Source: Myxococcales bacterium (lineage in GTDB: Bacteria; Myxococcota_A; Polyangia; Haliangiales; Haliangiaceae). From it: a stretch of 64,000 bases of DNA. Made by a program: the position numbers and the translations under genes. Position 1 is the first letter of the stretch. Each line of letters opens with the position of its first letter. The notes under the pieces were generated by a model. The model saw nothing but the letters and a program-made list of their open reading frames with translations, was not told the DNA's origin and ran no database searches. The DNA lies in NCBI GenBank assembly GCA_016794525.1, contig JAEUJY010000062.1:270291-334290 (forward strand), read 5' to 3'. This document shows, piece by piece, positions 45,116 through 55,587 of the stretch.

Positions 45116-46201
45116 ATGAATTACCTCGGGCCGATCCTCGCGCTCGGCGTGCTGATCATCGTGCACGAGGCCGGCCACTTCTTCGTGGCCCGCTGGTGCG
45201 GCATGCGGGTCGAGCGCTTCTCGATCGGCTTCGGCCCGGCGATCGCCAAGTGGCGCTCCAAGCGCGGCTCGCTGTTCCAGCTGGCGCCCATCCCGTTCGG
45301 CGGCTTCGTCGAGATCAAGGGGATGAACATCGCCGAGGACGTCGATCCCGACGACAAAGAGGCCTACCCCAACAAGCCGGTGTGGCAGCGCATCCTGACG
45401 ATCTTCGCCGGCCCCGGCACCAACTACCTGGCGGCGGTGCTGCTGGCGTTCGGCATCTACAGCTGCGCCGGCATCCCCAACTGGGCCGAGCGCTACAAGG
45501 TCGCCGCGGTCGATCCCAAGGCACCGGCCCACGGCATCTTGCAGCCCGGCGACGTGATCGTCGAGGCCAACGGCCAGCCGCTCAAGCTGCGCGGCGCCGG
45601 CCCCAACGACAAGCCGCTCGCGGTCATCACCAACGACGCCAAGGGCGCGCCGATGAAGCTGGTGGTCGAGCGCGGCGGGCAGCGGATCCCGCTCGAGGTC
45701 CCGACCAAGGAGGTCGAGGTCAAGGACGGCGCCGGCAACGTGATCAAGGACGCCGACGGCAAGCCGATGAAGGTGTTCCGCATGGGCATCGCGCTCGAGA
45801 CCCGCGGCAAGGTCGGCGTCGGCACCGCCGCGCTCGAGGCGGTGAAGTACCCGTGGCTGCAGACCAAGCAGATCGTCGGCGGGCTGTACGCGGCGATCCG
45901 CGGCAAGGCCGAGGTCCGGGTCACCGGCCCGGTCGGCATCTTCAACGAGTTCTCTAGCGCGTTCGGCTCGGGCCTGATCTACGGCCTCGAGCTGCTGATG
46001 ATGCTCAACGTCTACCTCGGCCTGTTCAACCTGCTGCCGCTGCCGGCGCTCGACGGCGGCCGCCTGGCCTTCCTCGGCTACGAGCTGGTGACCCGCCGTC
46101 GCGCCAACCCGCGCGTCGAGATGACCGTGACGATGGTCGGCGTGCTGTTCCTGATCGTGCTGATGGTGTTCGTCACGTTCAAGGACATCGCGCACCTCTA
46201 G
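45116..46201 (+). CDS. rseP: RseP-type M50 site-2 metalloprotease
   Basis: This 361-residue inner-membrane protease cuts membrane-bound regulators such as anti-sigma factors. The zinc motif HEAGH (H17, H21) is in the first helix, the PDZ domain spans about residues 120-240 (H-G-I-L-Q-P-G-D-V-I near its start), and the third ligand region N-L-L-P-L-P-A-L-D-G-G-R is near the C-terminus, followed by the last helices. F-G-G-F-V matches family cores. TATAGT (45101-45106) ends 9 nt before ATG 45116, a good -10 for a short or absent leader. The 3' end overlaps the convergent MYXO-CTERM gene by 23 bp. Confidence 0.94.
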   Translation: MNYLGPILALGVLIIVHEAGHFFVARWCGMRVERFSIGFGPAIAKWRSKRGSLFQLAPIPFGGFVEIKGMNIAEDVDPDDKEAYPNKPVWQRILTIFAGPGTNYLAAVLLAFGIYSCAGIPNWAERYKVAAVDPKAPAHGILQPGDVIVEANGQPLKLRGAGPNDKPLAVITNDAKGAPMKLVVERGGQRIPLEVPTKEVEVKDGAGNVIKDADGKPMKVFRMGIALETRGKVGVGTAALEAVKYPWLQTKQIVGGLYAAIRGKAEVRVTGPVGIFNEFSSAFGSGLIYGLELLMMLNVYLGLFNLLPLPALDGGRLAFLGYELVTRRRANPRVEMTVTMVGVLFLIVLMVFVTFKDIAHL

Positions 46202-48761
46202 CCGGCACGCGGCGGCGACGGGGGCGCGCGACCAGCGCGAGCACCAGCAGCGCCGGCGCGGCATCGGTGCGCGCGCCCGGCACGTCGCAGCCGCACCCGC
46301 CCGGCGCCGCGGCGGGCGTCGCGGCATCGGGCGCGCCGTCGGCAGGCGCCGTCGCGTCGAGCCCGGGCGCGTCGATCGGTCGCGCGTCGAGCCCGGGCGC
46401 GTCGATCGGTCGCGCGTCGAGCCCGGCGTCGATCGGCGGCGCGTCGAGCCCGGCGTCGATCGGCGGCGCGTCGACACCCGCGTCGATCGGCAGGACGCAG
46501 GCGTCGCACGAGACGTAGCGGCCGTGGGCGGTGGTGTGGCCCGCGGGCTGCGGACGGTCGTAGGTGGCCAGCACGGTGCCGTTGCCGGCGCCGCTCAGCG
46601 CGCGGATGCCGGCGAACAGCGTGTCGGTGGCCAGGTCCCCCTCGGCGCCCGGATACGGCGTGCCGTCGGGCGCGAGCCACTGGTAGTGGCGCGACGACAG
46701 CATCGTGCCGGCGTCGTAGGCATCGTAGGCGATCGCGTAGCGCGCGCCGTCGAACGCGATGTACGGCAGGTGGCGGAGCCCGGGGCCGCTCGCGACGACC
46801 CGCGGCGGGTCCATCGTGCCGTCGTCGTGCATGCGCCGGACGTGCAGCTCGGCGCCGGTCGCCATCGGCGAGAAGACCACCAGCCAGTCGGTGCCGTCGG
46901 ACGCGACGTCGGCCTCCCGCGACGGGAACGCGAGGGAGGGCAGCGCCCCGACGATGCGGGCCGTCCCGTCGAGCAGCGTGCCGTCGGCCGCCAGGCGCCG
47001 GGCCTCGAGCTGGTCGTACCCGGTCAGCAGCAGGTAGTGCGTGCCGTTCCAGGCCAGGGCCCGCTGCTGGGTCGTGCCGATCGGCAGCGGCGCCGACAGC
47101 GGCGCCAGCGTGCCGTCGGCGAACACCCGCCGGGTGCGCGTGGTGCCGCCGCTCTCGAGGAACACCAGAAAGCTGGTGCCGTCGGACGCGACCACCGGCA
47201 GCTCGTTCGACAGGCTGGGGCTGATCTCGAACGGCGTCGGGTCCAGCACGGCGCCGTCGGCGGCGATCCGCACCCCGAACACGCGCTTCGGCGAGAAGCC
47301 GCGCTCGCGGAACACCACCAGCCACACCGAGCTGGCCCACGCGATCGCGATGGCGTCCTTCTCGGGGCCGGGCAGCGCGATCGGGATCGCGTCGAGCACG
47401 GCGCCGGTCGGGTCGACGCGCTGCGCGTAGGCGCGGCTGACGCCGTCGTAGCGCGTCCACACCACCAGCGACGCGCCTGGCGCGGCCGCCGCGGTCCACG
47501 CGACCTCCGAGCTGATCGACGTGGCGATGGCGATCCCGGCGGGATCCTCGACGACCCCGGCCGCCGTGATCCGTGCGCCGACCACGTCGCGGACCGTGTA
47601 GGGGCTGTAGTCGACGAACACCGCGAGGTGCTTGCCGGCCGCGGCGGCGACGTCGACCTCGTCCTGGGCCTCGGGGCCGCCGGCGATCACGAACGGCGCG
47701 CCGACCGCGCCCGCCGCCGACACCGTGCTGCCGTAGACGTCGAGCGTCCCGGCGTGGGCGCGCTGGTACGCGACGAGGAAGTCGGTGCCGTCGGTGCTGA
47801 CCACCGGCTCGAGCTCGGCATCGGCGCTGGTGGCGACCGCGGTCCGCGGGTCGCCGAGCCCGGTGCCATCGGGCGCCAGCCGCCGCATGTAGATGCCGCT
47901 GCCACCGACGCCGTCGGCGTTGTCGACCCACGCCACCAGGTACTGACCGTCCGCGAAGCCGACGTCGGGATCGCGATCGTTGTCGAGCAAGCCGGTGATC
48001 CCGAAGCTCGGCCCCAGCGGTGCCCCCGCGGTGTCGAAGCGCCGGCCGCGGATGGTCCAGCTCCCGAACAGCAGCTCGCCCCACACCACCAGGAAGCTGC
48101 TGCCGTCGGTGGCGATCGCCGGGCGCAGCGCGCCGTGCTGCGTGGTCGGTGACAGCTCGAACGGCGTCCCCGGGGTGCCGGCGGCGTCGACGCGCGCGCC
48201 GATCACGCGCGCGTCCTCGGTGGTGCCGTCGGTGGCGAGGTCGCTGGTCCACGCGACCAGGAAGCCGCCGCCGGCCCAGGCGACGTCGGCGTCGACCTCG
48301 GCGTTGGGCGTCGCCGCGATGACGAACGGCGCCGCGTCGAGCGGCTGGCCGTCGGCGCCGATCCGCAGCCCCACCAGATCGTGATCGCCGCTGACCCCGG
48401 CGCGCGACCACACCGCGAGGTACTGGCCGCCGCCGAACGCGATCGCGGGATCGAGCGCGAGGTGGCCCGGCACCGATGACGCGACCATCCGCGGTTGCTG
48501 ATCGAGCACGGCGCCGCTGGCGGCGTCGACGCGGTGGGCGCGCAGCGCGGTCAGGTCGTCGTACAGCGCCAGGCACGTGCCCGCGTCGTCGCACGCCACC
48601 GCCGACTCGTACTGCGTGTTGGCCGCGCGGATCCGCAGCGGCGCGACCCCGGTGCCGAACTCGGGACCGAGCACCGGCTGGGGCGCACCGCCCAGGCCCG
48701 CCGGGCGATCCGCGCAACCGGCGCCGGCGGCCAGCACACCCAGGACCCACGCGGCGCGCAT
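46179..48761 (-). CDS. Large surface protein with propeller-like repeats and MYXO-CTERM-like tail
   Basis: This 860-residue protein has a signal ending G-A-G-C, then about twelve repeats of the form G-x-x-[FY]-L-V-[AV]-W/F-x-x ... D-x-x-G (for example Q-Y-L-A-V-W-S, F-L-V-A-W-T, F-L-V-V-W-G, Q-Y-L-V-A-W-V), as in beta-propeller surface proteins. The stalk near the end is a repeat of P-I-D-A-G-L-D-A-type units. It finishes with G-G-C-G-C, a hydrophobic segment (A-L-L-V-L-A-L-V) and a basic R-P-R-R-R-R end: a MYXO-CTERM-like sorting signal for surface anchoring in Myxococcota. Function unknown, perhaps adhesion. Confidence 0.8.
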   Translation of the reverse strand: MRAAWVLGVLAAGAGCADRPAGLGGAPQPVLGPEFGTGVAPLRIRAANTQYESAVACDDAGTCLALYDDLTALRAHRVDAASGAVLDQQPRMVASSVPGHLALDPAIAFGGGQYLAVWSRAGVSGDHDLVGLRIGADGQPLDAAPFVIAATPNAEVDADVAWAGGGFLVAWTSDLATDGTTEDARVIGARVDAAGTPGTPFELSPTTQHGALRPAIATDGSSFLVVWGELLFGSWTIRGRRFDTAGAPLGPSFGITGLLDNDRDPDVGFADGQYLVAWVDNADGVGGSGIYMRRLAPDGTGLGDPRTAVATSADAELEPVVSTDGTDFLVAYQRAHAGTLDVYGSTVSAAGAVGAPFVIAGGPEAQDEVDVAAAAGKHLAVFVDYSPYTVRDVVGARITAAGVVEDPAGIAIATSISSEVAWTAAAAPGASLVVWTRYDGVSRAYAQRVDPTGAVLDAIPIALPGPEKDAIAIAWASSVWLVVFRERGFSPKRVFGVRIAADGAVLDPTPFEISPSLSNELPVVASDGTSFLVFLESGGTTRTRRVFADGTLAPLSAPLPIGTTQQRALAWNGTHYLLLTGYDQLEARRLAADGTLLDGTARIVGALPSLAFPSREADVASDGTDWLVVFSPMATGAELHVRRMHDDGTMDPPRVVASGPGLRHLPYIAFDGARYAIAYDAYDAGTMLSSRHYQWLAPDGTPYPGAEGDLATDTLFAGIRALSGAGNGTVLATYDRPQPAGHTTAHGRYVSCDACVLPIDAGVDAPPIDAGLDAPPIDAGLDARPIDAPGLDARPIDAPGLDATAPADGAPDAATPAAAPGGCGCDVPGARTDAAPALLVLALVARPRRRRVPARGARCP
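46351..46490 (-). repeat. Tandem repeat encoding the Asp/Pro-rich stalk
   Basis: Units of about 30 nt (46351-46380, 46381-46410) followed by shorter 24-27-nt units share the core GTCGAGCCCGG ... GTCGATCGG. They encode repeated P-I-D-A-P-G-L-D-A-R and P-I-D-A-G-L-D-A-P peptides in the surface protein stalk. Confidence 0.8.
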
Positions 48762-48889
48762 GGCCCGACTATCGCAGACCGCGCGCTCGCTGCTACCCCG
48801 AAACCGTGGCGGTGGCCGGCGGGCGCGGGTCGCGCCGGCTCGGCGTGCGGACGCCGATCGGAGCGTGCGCTACAGTCCGCGCCCTGACC

Positions 48890-50875
<1,986 letters not shown>

Positions 50876-50955
50876 CCGGAGCCTCCGGCGAATATCTCCG
50901 GCCGCCTCCTCGCTGGCACGTTGACTCCGCCGCCCCCGCCGCCTACCACCACACC

Positions 50956-51996
50956 ATGCTCGCCGACCCCGCCGCCGCCGCCGCGCTGCCGCTGCGCTTC
51001 GCCACCCGCGCCGCGCTCGCCGCGCTGCCGTGGTTCGCGGTCGATCACGACGAGATCGTCCTCGCCGATCGCACGGTCGGCCCGATCATCGACACCCACA
51101 CCCACTACGCGCTGCCGACGCTGTCGATCCACCACCTCGACATGCTGCGCGAGACGCCCGACTCGAACCTCTTGCTCGGCGCCTGCTGCGCGCACCACCT
51201 CGACGTCCGCGCCAACCAGTGCTTCACGCCGGCCGAGCTGACCGCGCTCAAGCGCGACCTCTTGCTCGGCGGCCTCACCGGCCGCGGCAAGCGCGCCGAT
51301 CACACCGCGCCCAACCTCGCCCGCGACATGAAGAGCATGAACGTCGCGCACGCGGTCGTGCTCGGCATCGACATGGCGATCCCCAACCGCCACCCGACCG
51401 ACACGCTGCGCGCCGTCGCCCAGCGGTCCGAGGCCACCGGCTACGGCAGCGTCCACCCGCGCTCGCCGCTGGCCAAGGTGCGCCTCGAGGAGCAGCTCCA
51501 CCTCGGCGCCCGGGGCCTCAAGCTGCACCCGCCCAACCAGCTGTTCCGCCCCGACGCCTGGTACGCGATGCGGATCTACCGCTGGTGCGGCGCCGCGAAC
51601 ATCCCGGTGTTCTTCCACGCCGGGCCCGCCGGCATCGAGCCCAAGGCCGGCCAGTACTGCGCGCAGATGCGCTTCTACGAGCGGCCGCTGCGCGAGCTGC
51701 CCGACACGACGTTCGTCCTCGGCCACGCCGGCTCGCTGCAGCACCGGGAGGCGATCGCGCTGCAGCGCCGCTACCCCAACGCGTGGCTCGAGATCTCCGG
51801 CCTGTCGCTGGCGCAGCTGCGCGAGGTGGTCACCGAGGCCGACACGTCCCGCGTGGTCTTCGGCTCCGACTGGCCCTTCTATCACCCGGTCCTGCCGCTG
51901 GCGAAGCTCCTGGTCGCGACCCAGGACCGCCCCCACCTGCGCGCCGCGATCCTGCACGACAACGCCGCGCGCCTGCTCGAGCGCACGAGCTGCTAG
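50956..51996 (+). CDS. Amidohydrolase-2-family metal-dependent hydrolase
   Basis: This 346-residue TIM-barrel hydrolase has D-T-H-T-H-Y near residue 40 as the first metal pair, L-G-A-R-G-L-K-L-H-P after it, F-F-H-A-G-P-A-G, L-G-H-A-G-S, and a late catalytic Asp in F-G-S-D-W-P-F. This is the order of the amidohydrolase_2 family, which includes decarboxylases and lactonases; the exact substrate cannot be told. Four Cys are in the early part (C-C-A-H-H). No signal peptide. Only 8 bp separate its stop from the next start, so the two form an operon. Confidence 0.86.
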   Translation: MLADPAAAAALPLRFATRAALAALPWFAVDHDEIVLADRTVGPIIDTHTHYALPTLSIHHLDMLRETPDSNLLLGACCAHHLDVRANQCFTPAELTALKRDLLLGGLTGRGKRADHTAPNLARDMKSMNVAHAVVLGIDMAIPNRHPTDTLRAVAQRSEATGYGSVHPRSPLAKVRLEEQLHLGARGLKLHPPNQLFRPDAWYAMRIYRWCGAANIPVFFHAGPAGIEPKAGQYCAQMRFYERPLRELPDTTFVLGHAGSLQHREAIALQRRYPNAWLEISGLSLAQLREVVTEADTSRVVFGSDWPFYHPVLPLAKLLVATQDRPHLRAAILHDNAARLLERTSC

Positions 51997-52004
51997 GAAG
52001 CACC

Positions 52005-52577
52005 ATGCGCTACGCGCCACGCCTCATCCCCGCCGGGTCCGCGCCGGCCGACGCGCTCGTCGAGCCGCTGATCGCCGCGCCGCCGACGAGCCCGCTCGGC
52101 GAGCACACGCTGATCCCCGAGGTGGCGTGGATGATCGAGCAGGACGGCGTGTTCGTCCACGTGCCGGCGTCGGAGCGCGGCCAGCTCGAGGTGATGCGCG
52201 GCTACGCCGAGCTGACGAAGCTCGACGGCACGCTGGCGAACGAGACGCTCGACGATCTGCCCGGCGTCAACCTCGCGACCAACGGCGCGTACGCGGCGGA
52301 GATCTTCCTGGACCGCGACCACCTGGCCGCGATCCACGAGGTCCTCGGCTTCCAGGCGTACCTCGCGGCGGCGCCGCGCCGCGGTCGCTTCTTGATCGGC
52401 GGCGTCGGGGCCGGCCTGGCGGGCATGCGCGCGTTCGTCGAGCGCGTCCGGATCGAGCACGACGCGGCGCCCGCCGACGAGCGGATCAGCCCGGTCGCGC
52501 TGATGGTGCGCGGCGCGGCGCCGACCGCGGTCGTCGGCGAGCTCCAGCTGGCGGCGCTCGCCGAGGCCGGGCTGTAG
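52005..52577 (+). CDS. Hypothetical protein downstream of amidohydrolase
   Basis: This 190-residue protein begins 8 bp after the amidohydrolase stop. It has a Pro/Ala-rich start, then a segment with E-V-A-W-M-I-E-Q-D-G-V-F-V and L-P-G-V-N-L-A-T-N-G-A-Y-A, and ends in Ala/Leu-rich helices. I recognise no family. Co-translation with the hydrolase suggests a shared pathway. The start is preceded by AGGAAG (51995-52000). Confidence 0.6.
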   Translation: MRYAPRLIPAGSAPADALVEPLIAAPPTSPLGEHTLIPEVAWMIEQDGVFVHVPASERGQLEVMRGYAELTKLDGTLANETLDDLPGVNLATNGAYAAEIFLDRDHLAAIHEVLGFQAYLAAAPRRGRFLIGGVGAGLAGMRAFVERVRIEHDAAPADERISPVALMVRGAAPTAVVGELQLAALAEAGL

Positions 52578-52627
52578 CGACCCGCGCCGGTTCTGCGTCG
52601 GGCGACCGACCGCGCTAGGCTGACGGC

Positions 52628-54214
52628 TTGGCCCGCAGCATCCACACCACCCGCCGGACGCTGGCCGATCACGAGGCGGCGGACCAGGCCGACCGCGCCG
52701 CGCACCGCGCGGAGACGGCGCGGCTGCGCGACGAGCTCGCGCGCAAGCGGCTGATCAAGGCCCAGGTCGCGGCCGCGCGCGGCCCCGCGGTGCCAGCCGA
52801 GGCCCCGCTCGACCCGGCGGCGATCACGATCGTCGTGAAGGATCACGGGCCCTACGTCCACCACGCCGTGACCGCCGCCGACGTCCGCGGCGTGATCGCG
52901 CGGCTGCCGCCCGGCGCCGCCGACGGGCTCGGCGCGATCGTCCTGGGGCGCACCCGCGACGTCGACGACGACGACGACCCCGAGCGCGACGGTGGCGACG
53001 AGCGCGATCCGTACACCGGCGCCCCGGGCCTGCGGGTCCTCCCCGGCGTCTACGCCAAGCGCATCCTCGGCACCTACACGCCGGGTCGCGCCGAGATCCT
53101 GCTCGGCGCCTACGCGTACGACGCCACCACGCTGGCCGAGGCGCGGGCCAAGCGGCTGCTCCTGAAGCTGTGGGCGCTGGCCACGCTCGTCCACGAGCTG
53201 GGGCACCACCACGACTACGTCGCGCGGGTCGCGCGCGGGCGCTGGCGCGCCGACGAGCTCGCCAAGGTCGAGCGCTACGCCGAGGCCCGGACCCACGCCG
53301 ACGTGACCAGCGCGGTGCTGCCGTACCTCGCCGAGGCGCACGCCGCCGAGGTCGAGCACCTGCGCGGCTGGCTCCGCACCCACGGCGGCCTCGACGCGCC
53401 GCTGGCCGCGCTGATCGACGACCCGCGCACGATGCTGGCCGACGGGACGCGCGCGTTCCGCTGGACCATCAGCGACGCGCTGGTGGCGTTGTTCGAGGAC
53501 GTCGAGGCGGGCCGCGATCCGATCGCGACCCGCGTCGGGTTCGCCCGCGAGCTCCACTACCGCGGCGACTACGCGCTGCCGCGGGCGATCCTCGCCGACG
53601 TGCTCGCCGATCACCCCGACGACGTCGACGCGCTGACCATGCTGGCCGACGTCGAGGTGCACGAGGGCGCGTCCGCCGAGGCCGAGGCCCGCTGCCGCGG
53701 CGTGCTGGCCCGCGCGCCGCGGCACGGCGAGGCGTGGGTCGTCCTGACCGACGCGCTGGTCGATCGCCAGCGCTGGGCGGAGGTGGTCGCGACGACGACC
53801 GCCGCGCTCGCCGCCGCGACGCACGCCGCCCTGGACCTCGCGCACATCGTGAGGTACCGCGCGCGCGCCAACCTCGAGCTCGGCGCGTTCGCGGCGGTCG
53901 AGCACGATCTGCGCGGGCTGGCGCTGTCGCGCGCCGGGACCCGCGCGATCGTGACGTGGCTCCAGGCGCTCCTGCTCCTCCGCACCGACCAGCTCGCCGC
54001 CGCCCTCGACCTCGCGCAGCACAGCCGCGTGGTCGCCAGCATGCGGATCGAGCTGGACGCGGTGCAGCTCGAGGCCGCGATGCGCCTGGGCCAGCCGGCG
54101 CACGCCGTGCCGCTGAGCCGCCGCGACGTCGCCCGCCTCGAGCGCCACGGCCACGGCGCGTGGCTGGCCCGGCTGCGCGCCGCCTACCCCGATCACGTCG
54201 CGGCGGAGACCTGA
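52628..54214 (+). CDS. HExxH-motif protein with C-terminal TPRs
   Basis: This 528-residue protein has a helical charged N-terminus and a zinc-peptidase motif L-V-H-E-L-G-H-H (HExxH) near residue 190, preceded by G-Y/T-Y-T-P-G-R-A-E-I-L-L-G. TPR-like repeats follow from about residue 300 (Y-A-L-P-R-A-I-L-A-D-V-L, A-R-C-R-G-V-L-A-R-A-P-R-H-G-E-A-W-V-V-L). The combination suggests a cytoplasmic peptidase or a TPR scaffold built on a peptidase-like domain. I cannot name a family. TTG 52628 is the first usable start after an in-frame TAG at 52616, and TAGGCT ends 6 nt before it. Confidence 0.72.
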   Translation: MARSIHTTRRTLADHEAADQADRAAHRAETARLRDELARKRLIKAQVAAARGPAVPAEAPLDPAAITIVVKDHGPYVHHAVTAADVRGVIARLPPGAADGLGAIVLGRTRDVDDDDDPERDGGDERDPYTGAPGLRVLPGVYAKRILGTYTPGRAEILLGAYAYDATTLAEARAKRLLLKLWALATLVHELGHHHDYVARVARGRWRADELAKVERYAEARTHADVTSAVLPYLAEAHAAEVEHLRGWLRTHGGLDAPLAALIDDPRTMLADGTRAFRWTISDALVALFEDVEAGRDPIATRVGFARELHYRGDYALPRAILADVLADHPDDVDALTMLADVEVHEGASAEAEARCRGVLARAPRHGEAWVVLTDALVDRQRWAEVVATTTAALAAATHAALDLAHIVRYRARANLELGAFAAVEHDLRGLALSRAGTRAIVTWLQALLLLRTDQLAAALDLAQHSRVVASMRIELDAVQLEAAMRLGQPAHAVPLSRRDVARLERHGHGAWLARLRAAYPDHVAAET

Positions 54215-54235
54215 GCGCCGGCGCCGGCGCCAGGG

Positions 54236-55501
54236 CTACACGGGGAGCAGGCGCTGCATCGCGGCGGACCAGGCGCGGCGGGCGCGGCCGCGCCCGGGGA
54301 ACTTCGGGCCCAGCGCCATCGCGGCGGCGGTGCGGGCGCCGAGGGCGACGACGCCGCGCTCGCGCAGCGCGCCGGGCAGCTTGCGGGCCAGCGCGCGGGG
54401 CGCGACGTGGGGCAGGGTCTGGTCGAGCCCGGCGCGCGCGAACTCGAGATCGACGAGGCCGCGGCCGATCACGCGATCGAGCTCGGCGCCGGTCTGCGAC
54501 TGGTTCCAGCGGCGGACGGCGTCGTAGGCGGCGAACAGGCCGCCCCACCGGCGGTGCCACGCGACCTCGTAGTCGAACGGCGTGCCGCCGGCGGCGAGCG
54601 TGTCGGCGAGCAGCTTGCCGGCGAGGATGCCGGCGCCGATACCCGAGCCGTGGGCCGGGAAGACCTGGCAGCCGGTGTCGCCGACGAGGACGACGGTGCC
54701 GTCGGTGAGCTCCTCGCGCGGGCGGCGCAGCGGGATCGCGCCGCCGCCGCCGAACACCATCGGGCCGATCCACGGCTGCGCGCGGACGAAGTCGTCGCGC
54801 ACGGCCTTGCCGCCGGGGTGGCCGAGCGCGGGGATCGTGCCGGTGAGCACGCCGACGGTGTCGCCCCCGGGGTGGACCCGCACGTTGATCAGCGAGTAGC
54901 CGCCGGCGACGCCGACGTGGGCGCAGATCTCGCCCAGCGGCAGGCCGAGCCCCTCGAAGTACGCGGCGGCGCCGGCGCGGTCGCGGACCTCGTAGACGCC
55001 CTGGGCGGCGGCGCAGAGGTGCTCGGGCGCGACCGGCGGCGTGTCCAGCAGCCGGGCCCCGGCCAGGCCGCTGGCATCGACGATCCACCGCGCGGTGATC
55101 GCGCCGCGGTCGGTCCGCACCGTCCGATCGTCGCGGCCGGTGACCTGGACCTCGCCGATCAGCGCGGCGCCAGCGACGCGGGCGCGATCCTGGAGCTGCG
55201 CCACCAGCCCCCGCATGTCGAGGTCGACGACGTCGTGGCGCGGCACCGTCACCCGGTGGTTCGCGGTCAGCAGGTGGAACCGCGGCGGCGTCGCGGCCCC
55301 GTCGGGGACCGGGAGCCCGGCCTCGTGCAACGCCGCGCGGGTCACGCCGTTGACCCAGCGCGCCCCGGCGCGATCGAGCGGGCGCCGCTCCAGGAGGACG
55401 ACCCGCAGGCCGTGGGCGGCGGCGAACCCCGCGGTGGCGGCGCCGGCCGTGCCGCCGCCGATCACGACCAGATCCGCGGAATGCGGGAGCGCTTCGGGCA
55501 T
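54236..55501 (-). CDS. FAD-dependent oxidoreductase (geranylgeranyl-reductase-like)
   Basis: This 421-residue flavoprotein has the Rossmann motif L-V-V-I-G-G-G-T-A-G-A-A-T-A near residue 11, D-L-D-M-R-G-L-V, and the second FAD motif V-V-L-V-G-D-T-G-C-Q-V-F-P-A-H-G-S-G-I, as in geranylgeranyl-reductase-like and halogenase-like enzymes. The variant with Cys at G-D-T-G-C is seen in the broader family. The substrate may be a lipid or an aromatic. It is divergent from the asparagine synthetase gene, so the two may form a small biosynthetic pair, by context only. Confidence 0.85.
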   Translation of the reverse strand: MPEALPHSADLVVIGGGTAGAATAGFAAAHGLRVVLLERRPLDRAGARWVNGVTRAALHEAGLPVPDGAATPPRFHLLTANHRVTVPRHDVVDLDMRGLVAQLQDRARVAGAALIGEVQVTGRDDRTVRTDRGAITARWIVDASGLAGARLLDTPPVAPEHLCAAAQGVYEVRDRAGAAAYFEGLGLPLGEICAHVGVAGGYSLINVRVHPGGDTVGVLTGTIPALGHPGGKAVRDDFVRAQPWIGPMVFGGGGAIPLRRPREELTDGTVVLVGDTGCQVFPAHGSGIGAGILAGKLLADTLAAGGTPFDYEVAWHRRWGGLFAAYDAVRRWNQSQTGAELDRVIGRGLVDLEFARAGLDQTLPHVAPRALARKLPGALRERGVVALGARTAAAMALGPKFPGRGRARRAWSAAMQRLLPV

Positions 55502-55587
55502 CGAACCCTCGGTGTATCACCGACGTCGTCGCGACGGCGAGCGGCGCACATCCATCGCCGGTCCGGGGTATGGTACAGGCCGCGCTG

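Noticed and set aside
46351..46490. Stalk repeats as CRISPR or an integrative repeat
   Set aside because: Tandem, in-frame, without unique spacers; they encode a peptide repeat.
46198..48750. 850-residue frame parallel to the MYXO-CTERM gene
   Set aside because: Arg-rich shadow in a shifted frame. The 860-residue frame has a signal, regular repeats and a sorting tail.
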